A stretch of DNA of 64,000 nucleotides from Annulohypoxylon bovei var. microspora. Lineage: Eukaryota > Ascomycota > Sordariomycetes > Xylariales > Hypoxylaceae. A model generated the notes under the pieces. That model was given only the letters and a program-made list of their open reading frames with translations. It had not been told where the DNA came from and made no database searches. Shown in pieces: positions 9,600-20,760 of the stretch (the first letter of the stretch is position 1; the number at the start of each line of letters is the position of its first letter). A program made the translations under genes and the position numbers. The DNA is taken from contig MU405329.1 in assembly GCA_022836615.1 (NCBI GenBank), positions 1 through 64,000 of the forward strand, in the 5' to 3' direction.

Positions 9600-10195
9600 C
9601 CACTTAAAAGTTCAGTTTCAAATTAATTTGGATATGAGCTTAGACCAGTATCCAAATTAGGACTAATCTCAGACCAGTTTCGGATTTTTAACCTTAGGTA
9701 CCTTACCTTATTAATAATCGTATCGATAAGCCACGCAACCATTGAAAGCTAATACATATGACCCTCCAGTTTGAACCTGAATAACTTTTCTGTTAATGCG
9801 TTCGATATTATTAAATTTTCATAATTATATAACCCTCAATCAAGCGCTTTTAAGAATATATTTTTCAATAAGTTGCATGCTACTTTCACCGCGAAATGAG
9901 CTGTTATATTGCAGCTCCCAATGTCGTTATGACGAACCGCTCGCACGTGATACCCCCGAAACGCTTCAATATTAATACCTTTTACATGTTTTGAAATATG
10001 TATACCAATACTTGCTTGTTTATGATGCAACCTGGTTCATTCGATGCATTTTTGAATTATCTATCGACTAGTTTAAATTATCATATTTTGTAACTAATAT
10101 TGGTGAAGTTATCCGAGGTTCAAAATAAGAATGTGTATAGTTTAAATACGTACAATGAAATGCATACGAATTTGTATGGGTGGCAAAGTACTCCC
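9600..10195 (+). repeat. Dispersed repeat family B, copy 3
   Basis: Ordered match to 6540-7210 (ATATGAGCTTAGACCAGTATCC, AACCTGAATAACTTTTC, CGCTCGCACGTGATACCCCC, GAAATGCATACGAATTTGTA). The copy lacks the usual right end. At about 10197 it passes directly into the inverted-repeat element, which suggests that the latter inserted into it or replaced its end. Confidence 0.6.
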
Positions 10196-10196
10196 A

Positions 10197-10757
10197 TCTT
10201 TAATGCCCACCCCGCGCACCTTCAATCGAACTTAGAAAAATCCACGCGCCCACCCACCTACATATCTCCCACCTTAATCCCCGTTCAAATTTCTTATAAT
10301 TGCACAATTAGATTCAAACTTCAAAGCGCTTCCGATTGACATTACGTACAGCCCTTACAAATATACAGGTAGGTATTTAGTAAATTAGGGTTTAAGGTGG
10401 GCGCATACAAGGCAAGAAAGCAATTGCGAAAGGTATTGCGGGGCTACCTTCAATGTTAGTAATCAACTTTTGGATGCATCTACATAGCTTTGAACCACCT
10501 AAAAGGCAATTGGTAAGCGCTGCATTTAGATTTATTCGAAAGCGCTTTATAAGTTTTATCGGATTATTGAATCACCAAAAATTTGACCTGTGGTTGAAGG
10601 GGAAGAAATGGTAGAAAAGACAGGCTGTATAAATAGGTGGGCGCGATAGATTTTTCTAAGTTCGATTGAAGGTGCGCGGGGTGGGCATTAAAGATACCTG
10701 CGTTTGTATGGGGATTTGTATGCGGGAAAACGTACCTTTTGATATAGCGGACGAATC
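10197..10757. mobile_element. Inverted-repeat (foldback/MITE) element, family C, copy 1
   Basis: The arms 10197-10243 and 10649-10695 are perfect 47-bp inverse copies (CTTTAATGCCCACCCCGCGC and its complement), and the match continues inward to about 59 bp. On the right the element extends through CGCATACAAATCCCC-type sequence (reverse) to GCGGACGAA near 10757; on the left that outer part is missing, so the element is truncated there. Its right outer arm matches both ends of the element at 17976-18618. No protein is encoded. Confidence 0.55.
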
Positions 10758-11023
10758 CCACGACATCTATACAGCGGATGAAAAGGGTGTATTTACCTAC
10801 CTAGGTACCTTACGTAGAGTACTAAGTTCAAATCCTCAAAAACATTAACTACTAGCAATATATAAAAGAAGATAAACAATTCAAACAGACTTATATGATA
10901 CCTTAAAAATCTAACAATACAAAACCGAGAATCTTATAGACGTGCCATGGTTGATACCCTCCGTCCTATCGCGCCATAGCTATGGCGTGAACCCCGCATT
11001 GTCACTCAAGATCCTAACCTCAT

Positions 11024-13313
11024 TCATTGCCCAGATGCCAATCTCCCATAATATCCAACCTTGTGTGATTCTGGCCGTCGGCGGGTATTATACCCATGAG
11101 TTTTAGGTCCATTTCTACCAGGTGGACTGTCAGATTTAGTTGATGCTTCGCCGGCCTTCCGTTTTCTAGTAGCGGCGCTGTGGGGTGGGTTGCGATCAAC
11201 AGCAGGCAACTTACTCCGTAAGTTATCAGCCACTTTAAGACGGTCGCTACTTGTAGGTATGGAAGCAACCTCAATTGATGACATGGTTGTCTCTGATTCG
11301 TCTAGATTGGTTAGGTCCCTTTGTGTGTCCATTTCAGTATCCAGCGTAGACGAGCTACGATGCCTGTCTAGAGAGGCAGCCCCGGTGCCCAGGGTGACTG
11401 AGTGTAGCTCTCGGACCTTAGGCGACCTAGCAGGGTTCTGGCTACCACGAGGAGCAGCGAGCCCTTCTGTCTGGGGAACTGGCGATTGAGCGGTGTCAGG
11501 CCCTGGGGAACTTGCAACGGCTTCCGCTTGGTTTTCTTGTCGCGCTATGGACTCTTGCTTCCAGGAACCATTCGGATATTTCTTGGCAAAATAGCTCCTT
11601 AGCGAAGGTAGCGATGATTCCGTATCAGAACCAGAATCTTGAACCCCAGTAAGATCCACGAAGCTTGACTTTTGAGAGGTTGTTGGAAGGGTAGGGGTGG
11701 TAGCATTCTGTGAAATCAGCATTAATGATGAGAGTTTAGACTCCGAATGGAAGGGGAGAGAAGCGAAGAACTAATAGGGTTAGGCTTACTGCTCTGTTCT
11801 GCTTCTGAGACTGAGTGCTACTGTGAGATGTTTCTTTGACCCATGACGAGAGGGTAAGGCTGCTCGATGGATTTTGTTCATTGGGGTTCAGCATTAGTGG
11901 TGGTGGCGTTGGCGAATCGAGTGTGTAATGTTTAAAACGACGTGGTTCCTCTGACGACCTTGGTTGCTGTTCCAAGGTCAGGGTTGGTTGCGATGAGGAG
12001 GGAATACTGCCAATGTCAGAAGAGGGTACCCCCTCTAGAAACGGATCGTCATCTTGATCATTATCCCGCGAGGAATTTCCTGTCGCTAGTTGACAAGGCT
12101 TGGGGGGTTCTTTGTATGGTCTAGCTAAACGACCTTGTGAAAGGGGTGGGTTAACTCGCTCACGATAGATAACGACGAAAGCTTGATACGCATTAGGACG
12201 TTGGGAGTCTCTCTTCGCCCTCCAAGGCATTCCGCCCTTCGCAAGTATATGTCCTATTGTCAATTGATCATAGTCATCCAGCCAGTATACTTGTGGGGGC
12301 TGATCTTGATTTTTGGATCTTGATTTGTGAATGCGATCACAAAATGACATGGCGGTTGCATTCCGACAGACTGCCCCCTGGTTTCCTCGAAGTCGGACGC
12401 AAAGGATCTTAAGCCATTCCTTCAGTGTGAGATTTGGCTCCGTATCGGGCACCCGTGACCAAGTATACCCTATATTAGAAGTGTCAGGGCAAAATCGTAT
12501 CAAAGGTGTGCAGAGAGAAAGAGAGAGGAAGACAAGAAGAAAAGGTGAAATCAAACTTGAATCCCACTTACAACGTCCTTTCTCCATGCCCAACTCAAGT
12601 TCCTCTTCTCCTGCCCCTTCACTGGCAGTGTAGAATTGACAAGAGACCCAGTCGATTCTCAACCATGTGACATCCCGGTCTGGCTCGTAGCTTGGGCGGC
12701 TCCGACGGTTCTTCTCGGCATTCAGTTGCTTGGCCTCTTTGAACCCCCCTTTGACGCCCGTGTAGCCTTTCTCAATGTCTTTCAAAACATTGCTTCCTGC
12801 CATACTAGGCACGCTTCCTCCAATTGGTCCGGATGGAGCGGCGTTGAAGAGAAGCGGCCTTTGTCCGTAGCTGGCATATACTCCACCAGTAGGATGGGTA
12901 CAGGGCATGGCTGGATCCCGGTAAAGGGAAGGTACGTTAGTGGGCATAGGGGTTGGTTGATCTGTACGTTCCACACGTTGCTCCATATCAATAGGGTTAG
13001 GGGCAGAGTGCTTATATGGAAACGGCAATTGTGGCATAGTTAGATCACGATAGGTAGCAGGCAGATTAGTAGGCGCCGTACTCGACTGATCCGTACACTC
13101 CATGGGGGTTTCCACGTGTGTGTGTCTTGTTTTCTCACGCCGATTCGCAATATTGATGATAGAGGAATGATAAGGTAGAAGGCAGTACGCACAACGATCG
13201 CGTTGGTCCTCATCAGACAGAAGATAAAGATCTTCATGCGAGATGGCCGTTGTTTGGGTACACTCCCCAGGCAACGCGTATGTAGAATCTTCCGGGTACT
13301 TCGGGTGAGCCAT
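11024..13313 (-). CDS. Unknown lineage-specific protein (three exons)
   Basis: Proposed exons are 13313-12572, 12469-11790 and 11707-11024, with introns of 102 nt (GTAAGT..ATAG, pyrimidine-rich) and 82 nt (GTAAGC..CACAG). Phases match and give 701 residues. I do not recognise the family. The N-terminus has a CAYC pair that could bind metal. The middle (about 190-380) is the best-folded part, with WLRIDWVSCQFYTA, a basic stretch and WLDDYDQLTIGHILAKGG. The last 300 residues are Ser/Pro-rich and disordered, ending in basic KRKAGE and NTRRRPE patches that suggest a nuclear location. It lies downstream of, and on the same strand as, the unknown gene at 13995. The ATG at 13313 is the first of the frame. 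Confidence 0.5.
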
Positions 13314-13994
13314 TGTGAAGATGGAAAAGAGATACTATCAATGTAGTTACTAAATTAACCAAAAACAGAGGCGGTTGAAATTGGCAGCAAGCGCGGGTAG
13401 TTCATAGGAGAAGATGTTAGGATTGTTTTCAAATCGAACAAGGGCGGGTTGATATTTGCTTTAAACAGAGCCTAGTCACTGGCCGACCCTTGATCGATCA
13501 CCCCAATAATGTGTCCGATATTAGATGAAGCCGGTGAAGGAATTCGCATTGCTTGGAATGGCTTGCCATCCCGCGCGCCTTTACCCAATCAAGTCATATC
13601 AAAGTCCATGGCGGTTCGTTAATCATATGGGAGCCGCATGATGCAGGGTATTGAGATCTGTAACAGCTAGCTATCGGCGATCTAATGTAGGTCATCGCCA
13701 CCAAACAATACGAGAATGTGTTCCAATACACGGATACAAGGATACACTTGATCGACATAATTCGCCTAGCTATGATTAATAAATATACATAGTTATAACA
13801 TAGTTAAAAAGACATACTTCGTGATACTCCTTTCTTAGATAACACACTAGGTATAGTACACATCTATCCATATACACCCGACACCAAACCAGAATGTAAA
13901 AGAAAAAAAGAAAAGAAAATAGCGCAGCTGTTCTTGCAGCAAAGCAAAAAGGAGAAAGGGGGAACAGGGCTGAAGATAAAAAAGCAAATATTCT
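13314..13994. other. Intergenic, nothing recognised
   Basis: About 680 bp between the two minus-strand unknown genes. It holds the promoter of the 13313 gene and the 3' flank of the 14876 gene. An A-rich stretch lies near 13900. No repeat copy or RNA gene was seen. Confidence 0.4.
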
Positions 13995-14876
13995 TTAGAA
14001 GCTCCACCTCCTCTTCACCGTGCTAGGAGATCCCGCCTCAGTTGCCGCCGGGGGTTCTTCCTGTAGCGCCTTCCTCGACGCCTCTCTTGATGCCTGTTCG
14101 ATAATGTCTTCTCGACTCGTCAGCGACTCCTCATCTACCCACATCGCTATGGGTCTTCGATCGTAATCGGGAAGGTGATCGAACGCCACGGCATCGAATA
14201 AATACACGAGGTAATATTCCAAAGTGTTGAATTCCCAATCGGCAGTTTTCGTCAACCAGAGCGTTATAAAGCGGACCCTGCCGTCGACAGACAACCGGCA
14301 AAAATGCTCTGCATATTCCTCATTGTCTTTCAATTGTGTGACGAGAATTTCGTGCATGATTCTAGGAAAGTTGCATGAGGGAATAGTAAGGTGTTGGAGG
14401 GCGGTCATTGCCTTGATCTCCCAGAAGCTAGGGGGAAGACAAAGTCGGTCAAACTGGTCAAATAATACAGCCCACAGATCGGTATTTTGAAAAAAGGAAG
14501 TTAAGGCATCCACATTGGATAGAAAGCTTGCTGAAAGTTGCTCGGCGCGGCCTAAGAGCTCGTCAAATTGCTCCAAAAACAACCCAGGATTCTCTTTTTC
14601 AGCCCACTGCAGCATGTGTTTCGCATGCCCCATAAATGCATTGGTCCTCTCTTGTGATTGGCGCATCCTATCCATGAAGTCGCGGAGGCGCAGCATCAGA
14701 GTTGCTGAACAACGGATTAGTTTGATTGTGGCTAACCGCGCGCGTTCAGCCATCTTTTCTTCTTCTACTTCATTCAAAATCTGTTCCCCCCTGATACCCA
14801 TGCCGGCGGCGTCGGGTGTAGAAGAGTCCGTTGGAGAAGCATCGTAGGGTGGCGCAACTGGGTAGTTGTTATTCAT
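13995..14876 (-). CDS. Unknown helical protein, 293 residues
   Basis: A single uninterrupted frame with ATG at 14876. The family is not recognised. The sequence is mostly helical: EVEEEKMAERARLATIKL, then LMLRLRDFMDRMRQSQERT and AKHMLQWAEKENPG, followed by an aromatic-rich part (FWEIKAMTALQHLTIPS, TADWEFNTLEYYLVYLFDA). The last 40 residues are charged and disordered. No signal peptide or membrane segment is seen. It is divergent from the DDE-integrase gene at 15036, sharing a 159-bp intergenic space, so the two may be co-regulated; that is an inference from spacing only. Confidence 0.5.
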   Translation of the reverse strand: MNNNYPVAPPYDASPTDSSTPDAAGMGIRGEQILNEVEEEKMAERARLATIKLIRCSATLMLRLRDFMDRMRQSQERTNAFMGHAKHMLQWAEKENPGLFLEQFDELLGRAEQLSASFLSNVDALTSFFQNTDLWAVLFDQFDRLCLPPSFWEIKAMTALQHLTIPSCNFPRIMHEILVTQLKDNEEYAEHFCRLSVDGRVRFITLWLTKTADWEFNTLEYYLVYLFDAVAFDHLPDYDRRPIAMWVDEESLTSREDIIEQASREASRKALQEEPPAATEAGSPSTVKRRWSF

Positions 14877-14958
14877 GACGTCTAGTGGATGAATGCGATA
14901 CGAGGTTTGAAAGGGACTAGCTTTGGAAGGACCCCATAACGGGGATAGGCTATTCTTT

Positions 14959-14965
14959 TATAAAA
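14959..14965 (+). promoter_or_regulatory. TATA-like box in the divergent 14876/15036 promoter
   Basis: TATAAAA inside the near-palindrome CTTTTATAAAAG, about 77 bp upstream of the ATG at 15036 and 83 bp upstream of the divergent ATG at 14876. It could serve either direction. Confidence 0.3.
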
Positions 14966-15035
14966 GACGACAGCTGCACATATCCGGTCTCCAACTGATT
15001 AGTTAAGCAATAGATTGTTCATTGGCGCGATTAAT

Positions 15036-16888
15036 ATGCCACAATATCCTGTAGACCTAGAGCAGCACAGGGAACTGATCAGTCGGTGGTATTTGGAAGA
15101 TAAAGAAACTCAACGCAGCATTGTAGAGAGGCTGCAAGTTGAGTATGATGTCAGGACGAGCCAACGATCCCTGCAGAGATACTTGAAGAGATGGGAACTT
15201 TCTAAGAACGAATATAATACTGACGCCATTGAAGCTGAAATTTGCCAGCTTTTTGAAGTTGGTTTATCTTACAACTTAATTATCGAGTATTTGAAAGTAG
15301 AACGACCCGAGATCCAGTTGACACGCCGAACCTTAGAGCGTAGGTTAAAGGAGTGGGGGAAAATTCGCTACAATCCAGTACCTTACACCCCCGAACTCAC
15401 AAACCTCGTCCGATATTTGTTTTACTTTGAAAGACTTCACGATACCGAGATTTTAAGCCAACTGCAATATCTATGGGGCGTAGAGCTAACGCGTGCTCTT
15501 CTTATTCGGATTCGAATCGAAAACGGCATGAAGAGGAAGATAGTTGACCCGGACGAACGACATGATATGGCGATGAAGTTGGAAGAATTCCTCGACGAAT
15601 ATGTCCAAACATCGGATGCTTTTAGGCATATGGGACGAGACCCAATTCAAGGACGTGTTCGCAGGGTCTTACAAATCCCCATATCGCGGACAATGGCATA
15701 TGACGTATATCGTTTATACTATCCCCAAGCCATACAACAACGTGCCAACCTTAGACCACAAGCCAGAGCACGACGGGTACAATCCAAAGTTCCGGGTCCT
15801 AATTATATGTGGTGCATGGACGGTTACCATAAGCTACGTTTTGCTGGTTTCGAGATTTATGCAGCTATCGACGCATATTCTCGCAAGATCTTATGGTGTA
15901 ACGTTAGCAGGTCTAACTATCTTTCTATCAATGTATTATACCAATACCTCCAGACCATTATCGAACTAGGATTCCGGCCTTGGTATACTAGGACGGATCA
16001 TGGGGTCGAGACACCACTCATGGCATGGGTGCAATTCCAACTCGCCATGCACACAAAGCCTTCGGTGATCATCACGAATCCAGATGGCACTGAAACTCTC
16101 CGAACACAAGGATATCGTTTCTCGGATTCGCATAAATATGGGACAAGTAGGGATAATAACAAAATAGAGCAGTGGTGGTTACAGCTATTCCTAACTGTCA
16201 CGATACGTTGGATTGTAAGTATTGAAATCCTTAGCAATAGTTTCATCTGTACTGACAATTTTAGCCGTTTTTCAAAGGGCTCGAAAACTTAGGCGACTTC
16301 AGCAACAATAAGATGTCTGACCAAGTAGCGGTATACTTCCTTTATGGAAATATAATACGACAAGAGGTTGCCGAATTTGTCATGGAATGGAATCAGCACC
16401 GGATCAAGTTCCACCCACGCCACGCAAATGCTGTAACCGGTCACGTTCATTCAATGTGGTTGAATATGCCTAACCCATCGGATCCCGAAGCGAAAAACTA
16501 TGGGCAGAGTCTAGTACAAAACCCGGAGTTATGGCAGTTAACTCATGCATTGAGAGAACCGTTAATTCACTACGATTTTGATAGTTTTCTAGCACCTGAT
16601 ACTGAGCGAGTCTGCAAACAATGGTTGGCAGCGAATCCAGTGAGAATGCAGGATCCAACACGACCATATGAAAACGACTACATAGCTTTGAGGAATTACT
16701 TAGAGGATTATGAGGACGCCGGCAGAGGTCCAAGGTTAGCATTTAACGAAATACCTCGTGGTGGTACGAAGTGGTATCATGATCGCATACAAGAAGTCAA
16801 AGAACAAATGGAAACTGCCCGTAGAGAAGCGGCGTTTCGCGGAGACCAGTATGCAGATTGGTTCAATATGGATGTTCATGTTGTTTAA
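15036..16888 (+). CDS. DDE integrase-core (rve-type) protein with tandem HTH repeats
   Basis: Two exons, 15036-16214 and 16265-16888, around a 50-nt intron (GTAAGT..TTTAG, branch ACTGAC); 600 residues. The N-terminus has three successive helix-turn-helix-like blocks of about 50 residues (about 8-55, 63-108, 118-165). The first two end in LQRYLKRWEL and LERRLKEWGK and resemble fungal Clr5 repeats. The catalytic domain shows WCMDGYHKL (D262), an AAIDAYSRKILWC strand, TRTDHGVET (D321) and DNNKIEQWW (E378), a DDE triad with 56 residues between the last two, as in retroviral-type integrases. The C-terminus (HRIKFHPRHAN onward) is conserved-looking. Such proteins are frequent in fungal genomes as 'integrase core domain' genes, either DNA-transposon transposases or domesticated copies. 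No terminal repeats were found around it. The first in-frame ATG is at 15036. Confidence 0.75.
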
Positions 16889-17029
16889 TAACTACTTAGG
16901 TATACATTTAATAACATTAAACGCTGCCATTGGCGTACCTAGTAATTGTCGCAAACCTTGCTGCCTCTTAACTCTCGCAACTAGTACTTTGTAACTTTCC
17001 ACCTTCTTATTGAAACAACTTTTCGAAAC

Positions 17030-17690
17030 GTAATTACATCCAACTTCTCACTTGAATAACTCCACGAATATATTTTCAATCAGCTTGCACTGAGCTTTAT
17101 ATTCGATTTAACTGAAGCCTTAATTGAATAGATTAGACTGCATTATTACTGTTGCTGTTTCTGTTGATACATACCGCAAAACGTATTCATAACTGTAGAG
17201 CGTTGAACGGCCGTGGGTCATCACGTGCGACCGGCGAAATAACAGTAGGACCACGGAACACCGGAGCGAAACATGGCATATCTCGGGAATCAAGGGATGC
17301 ATTGGAATGGGACCTATATAGGTGGATTCCTTTAATTGAGGGCTACTTTATAATATAAATCATGAAAAGGGTTAATACTAAGTGTGAAAGTTATTCAGGT
17401 TCAAATGTGTATCCTTTGGTGAGAAATATTTGATGAGCCGATGGCTTATCGATAAAATTTTCAATTAATTGAAATACAATAATTAAAATAATAAATCTTT
17501 TCTTAAAAAAGGGGTCTTTAATAATACTCCTCCGGTTTAAAGTCGCAATAATAATAACATTACTTAAAATCGGAATAATATATAACATTTCTCGAGGACC
17601 AAGGCATGCATTAATATGAAACATAGGTTAGAAGGTTATTTAAATGGATGATTGAAGTTTTTAAGGTAGAAATATTTGATGTCATGTCGT
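17030..17690. repeat. Decayed fragments of family B and a local duplication
   Basis: GAATATATTTTCAATCAGCTTGCA near 17070 matches the interior of family B. Near 17218 the complement of family B's CGCACGTGATGACC appears in reverse, and CTTATCGATAAAATT lies near 17445. A diverged internal duplication links about 17273-17350 (CATGGCATATCTCGGGAATC) with about 17584-17660 (CATTTCTCGAGGACCAAGGC). No gene is present. Confidence 0.4.
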
Positions 17691-17714
17691 CGATTTTGTC
17701 CGTTGTAAAAAGAG

Positions 17715-17815
17715 GTGTCGAAAGGTACGTTTCCCCGCATACAAATCCTAATATAAACGCATGTACCAACAACCCCTCCTTCAATTAAACTTGGAAAAAT
17801 CCACCCGATCTTACA
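17715..17815 (+). repeat. Family C element, end fragment
   Basis: TCGAAAGGTACGTTTCCCCGCATACAAATCC-type sequence followed by CCTTCAATTAAACTTGG matches one arm of the complete element at 17976-18618 but has no partner arm. Confidence 0.45.
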
Positions 17816-17975
17816 CCTGTTTATACACCCTTCCTTTTATTACATTTCTCCCCCTTTAATGAGGTCTCTTGTCAAATGTTTTTGTAATGAAGTATTTGAA
17901 TAGACATCGTGAAGCGGCTTCGAATGAACTAAGTAGGTTGCATCTTTTACAAATTTACATATAGGTAGAAAAGGA

Positions 17976-18618
17976 GTTTCGTCCGCTGTATGAAGGATGT
18001 CAAAAGGTACTTTTCCCCCGCATACAAATCGCCATACAATTGAAGGTACCAGCAGCTCACGAAAATTCCATCAATTCAACCTACATTTCGCCCACACCTA
18101 ACTGCAACCCACACATTACACTCTTTCCCCCACCATCAATTGAAGGTCGGATCCTTTGCAATTACAAAATCAAATTTACCTCGCAAAGCGCTCTCGAATG
18201 AGCCTGCTTGCATCTATTACAAATAGCTGTGTGTGTGGAAAATCAGGTTGAAAGGTAAATGCATGTAAGGCAAGAAGGCCTGCGCGAAGGGTATCACGGG
18301 ACCACCTTGGTAAAATCTTTCTAGATGCACCCAGCTTTCAACCTGATTTTCTACCCACACAGCAATTTATAAAAGATGTAACCTGGATCATTCGAAAGCG
18401 CTTTGCGAGCTGTATCTAATTGTGTAATTATAAGAAAATTGACATGAAACTGATGGGGATAAAAGGGGATATTATAAGATGGGGGGTAAGTGGTTGTGGA
18501 AGCGGGTGAATTTTTCCAAGTTCAATTGAAGGCTGGGCGGGGTGAGCATTGAAGATACATGCGTTTACATAAGAATTTATACGCGGGAAAAAGTACCTTT
18601 TAACATAGCGGACGAAAC
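17976..18618. mobile_element. Inverted-repeat (foldback/MITE) element, family C, copy 2, both ends
   Basis: The left end GTTTCGTCCGCT (17976) and right end AGCGGACGAAAC (18618) are inverse copies, continued by AAAAGGTACTTTTCCC and its complement. An inner pair, GAAAATCAGGTTGAAAG near 18240 and CTTTCAACCTGATTTTC near 18332, closes the structure around a loop of about 80 bp. The 643-bp element can therefore fold on itself almost along its whole length. No coding frame exists and no target duplication was resolved. Confidence 0.6.
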
Positions 18619-18756
18619 CTACAACATATATACAACGTCGCTTTTTATTAATATTGAACATAATTTGAAGGCGATAACGAGGTTTACGATACCTTTTTTA
18701 ACTTAATAAATACATCATGAAATAAAATTGTATTAATGAAAACCCTTTCGAAATAG

Positions 18757-19317
18757 TTAACCTAAACGACGACGAAATGATTGAGCCCATTCGATTAAAC
18801 CCGAATTTGGGGTCTTAGTTTCCAAAGACGTACGAGCTAATTGAAGACTAAAACAATCTCTTTCTTCTTCCATTTTCTTTTTCAACTCGCACGCTATTGG
18901 CGCTCTAACATTTAGATTGAAATCTAAAGGGTCCCGAAATATAAAGCACTCGCCGATTGCCACATGTAAATTAATCTTAGAACGCGTAGTTTGGGTCTCG
19001 GATGGAGAAGATGTATCCATTTGATCCACTCGTATTACCACCCTTTCCCTTAATTGTAAATATGGTTCCAAATAATGTCTATATTCTTCTGTAACCCAAC
19101 CGTGATTCATGCCTCGGGAATCGTTTAAAGATATTCGGATTCCTCCGTTCGAAACGAATGTCATGCGGTATTCTAAGGAGTATTTTTCGTGCAGCGTGAA
19201 CGGTTCCGAATTTTCGAAGTAACCTGGTTGGTCTAAAAAATTAATAATTGAAAAAAAAAAAAAAAACATTAACTTACAATGGATTTTGATAAGCGGGATT
19301 GGTATGATTATAAACAT
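18757..19317 (-). CDS. Unknown small protein (two exons)
   Basis: Exons are 19317-19278 and 19232-18757, joined over a 45-nt intron (GTAAGT..TTTTTAG with an A/T-rich middle); 171 residues. The family is not recognised. Visible are YRMTFVSNGGIRISLNDSRG, then WVTEEYRHYLEPYLQLRERV and a basic-acidic helix CELKKKMEEERDCF. It lies just left of the inverted-repeat element and in AT-rich DNA, so it may be a gene relic. The only support is the open frame with a clean splice pair. Confidence 0.35.
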   Translation of the reverse strand: MFIIIPIPLIKIHCKLMFFFFFSIINFLDQPGYFENSEPFTLHEKYSLEYRMTFVSNGGIRISLNDSRGMNHGWVTEEYRHYLEPYLQLRERVVIRVDQMDTSSPSETQTTRSKINLHVAIGECFIFRDPLDFNLNVRAPIACELKKKMEEERDCFSLQLARTSLETKTPNSGLIEWAQSFRRRLG

Positions 19318-19387
19318 TTTTATTATCTTTTAATTCGGTTATTTAAGTATTTATTAGTTAAATAAACTTTGTTGGTGTTGTTTTACA

Positions 19388-19440
19388 ATTAGGTGGGTTG
19401 TATTTGAGTGGGTTGTATTTGAATGCAGTGGGTTGTACTC
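19388..19440 (+). repeat. Short minisatellite, unit GTGGGTTGTATTTGA
   Basis: Three imperfect copies of about 15-20 bp follow one another. It is non-coding. Confidence 0.6.
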
Positions 19441-19799
19441 GAATTAAGGTTTTTATTAGTGTATCGATAATTGGTTGATCCGTGCTTTACTTGCATTACC
19501 GCGCATGATGTTAGCAACTGTGTCGATATTTTAATTTAATATCCCCCTCTATAACACCATTCTCCTTTCTCCCGGAATAACAGGCTAGGTACGTCTTGTA
19601 GTTTTAATTGTTGTTATTGTTGTTATTTTGTTTAACGTTCGAGCGAACGGGCGTGGGCTCCTCTTTGCAACCTCCCTAAGGGTATGAGGCGTAACAAGCT
19701 GTAATATACATGAAACTGATGGTCCTGATGATACTATGATGCCAAATCTTGCCTAGGGGGCTCAACATTCCCTGATTAGCGATCACTACTTGTCGATCG

Positions 19800-20038
19800 T
19801 GTCAGAGGTCTTCTCTGCCTTGGCACGCCTCGCCCCCTGGGAGGATGGCGTTGAGGTCTGGACCAAGGACCCAGCAGGATAGGAGCTCAGCCCTTAGGGG
19901 ACCATTGGGGTTAGTCTTGGAACAGAGCAGACAAAGGGCATACTATGTATGTATACCGCATTCCGCAGGCACAAGGGTTTAGAGCTCCTTGCGCAACAAC
20001 ATAGTTGTTTCTCCATCTGTTAGGTTTGCATCGTGACA
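19800..20038. mobile_element. Solo LTR 1 (family D) with TSD GATCG
   Basis: A 239-bp unit starting TGTCAGAGG and ending GTGACA (TGTCA/TGACA inverted ends). It is flanked by perfect 5-bp duplications GATCG at 19795-19799 and 20039-20043. It is about 85-90% identical by eye to the unit at 20203-20446. Intact target duplications around one LTR show recombination between the two LTRs of a former retrotransposon. Confidence 0.85.
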
Positions 20039-20202
20039 GATCGGCCTAATCTCAAGCCCTGCCGGCTTTGCAGGTCTGAACTAGATGGTTGGTCTAGTGG
20101 TTGGTTCTAAGGTTCTACGACCTGTGGTTCCCTTCTGTGGGTTTCCTCGCCTTGTATTAGGGTTCGTTCGTACCCTCTTTCGAGGGCTGAATATTAGAAT
20201 AA

Positions 20203-20446
20203 TGTCAGAGGTCTTCTCTGCCTTGCCTTGCCACACCTCGCCCCTTGGGAGGATGGCCTTGAGGCTTGGACCAGGGACCCAGCAGGATGGGAGCTCAGCC
20301 CTTAGGGGACCATTGGGGTTAGTCCTGGAACAGAGTAGACAAAGGGCATGATGCGTATGTATACCGCATTCCGTAGGCATAAGGGGTTAGAGCTCCTTGC
20401 GCAACAACATAGTTGTTTCTCTATCTGCTAGGTTTGCATCGTGACA
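20203..20446. mobile_element. Solo LTR 2 (family D) with TSD AATAA
   Basis: A 244-bp sister of solo LTR 1, again TGTCAGAGG..GTGACA, flanked by AATAA at 20198-20202 and 20447-20451. Different target duplications show that the two are independent insertions and not the ends of one element, although they lie in the same orientation only 164 bp apart. Confidence 0.85.
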
Positions 20447-20451
20447 AATAA

Positions 20452-20755
20452 TGTTGGTGTTTTTGTTTTTGTTCCCCCTCCTTTACCGAATCCCCTTAAT
20501 GCCTGTACAAAAGAAATGATCCCCTTAGGTACGTCTTGTAAGAGCCGACCCCAGGGAGGTTCGCGAGGGATGGTCATTCCCCCTTGTCCCGGCGTTAAAT
20601 ATATCATACCATACTTGTAAGAGCCGCAAGAAGCCTAAAAGCTGTAACTTTGGCTGTTAGCTTTAAGTGCGGCAACGGTTTTTAGTCGTGACAATTACTT
20701 GATATAGCATTCCCGTTAGCTGAAGAAACCAACCTTAAATTTAAGGTAATTCTCG
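20452..20755. other. Inter-LTR spacer, nothing coding
   Basis: The segment has two partial TTGTAAGAGCCG strings near 20535 and 20611 and no frame. Possibly debris of further elements. Confidence 0.3.
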
Positions 20756-20760
20756 AAAGG

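Noticed and set aside
10100..10848. Short open frames on both strands
   Set aside because: They read through the family B copy and the arms of the inverted-repeat element.
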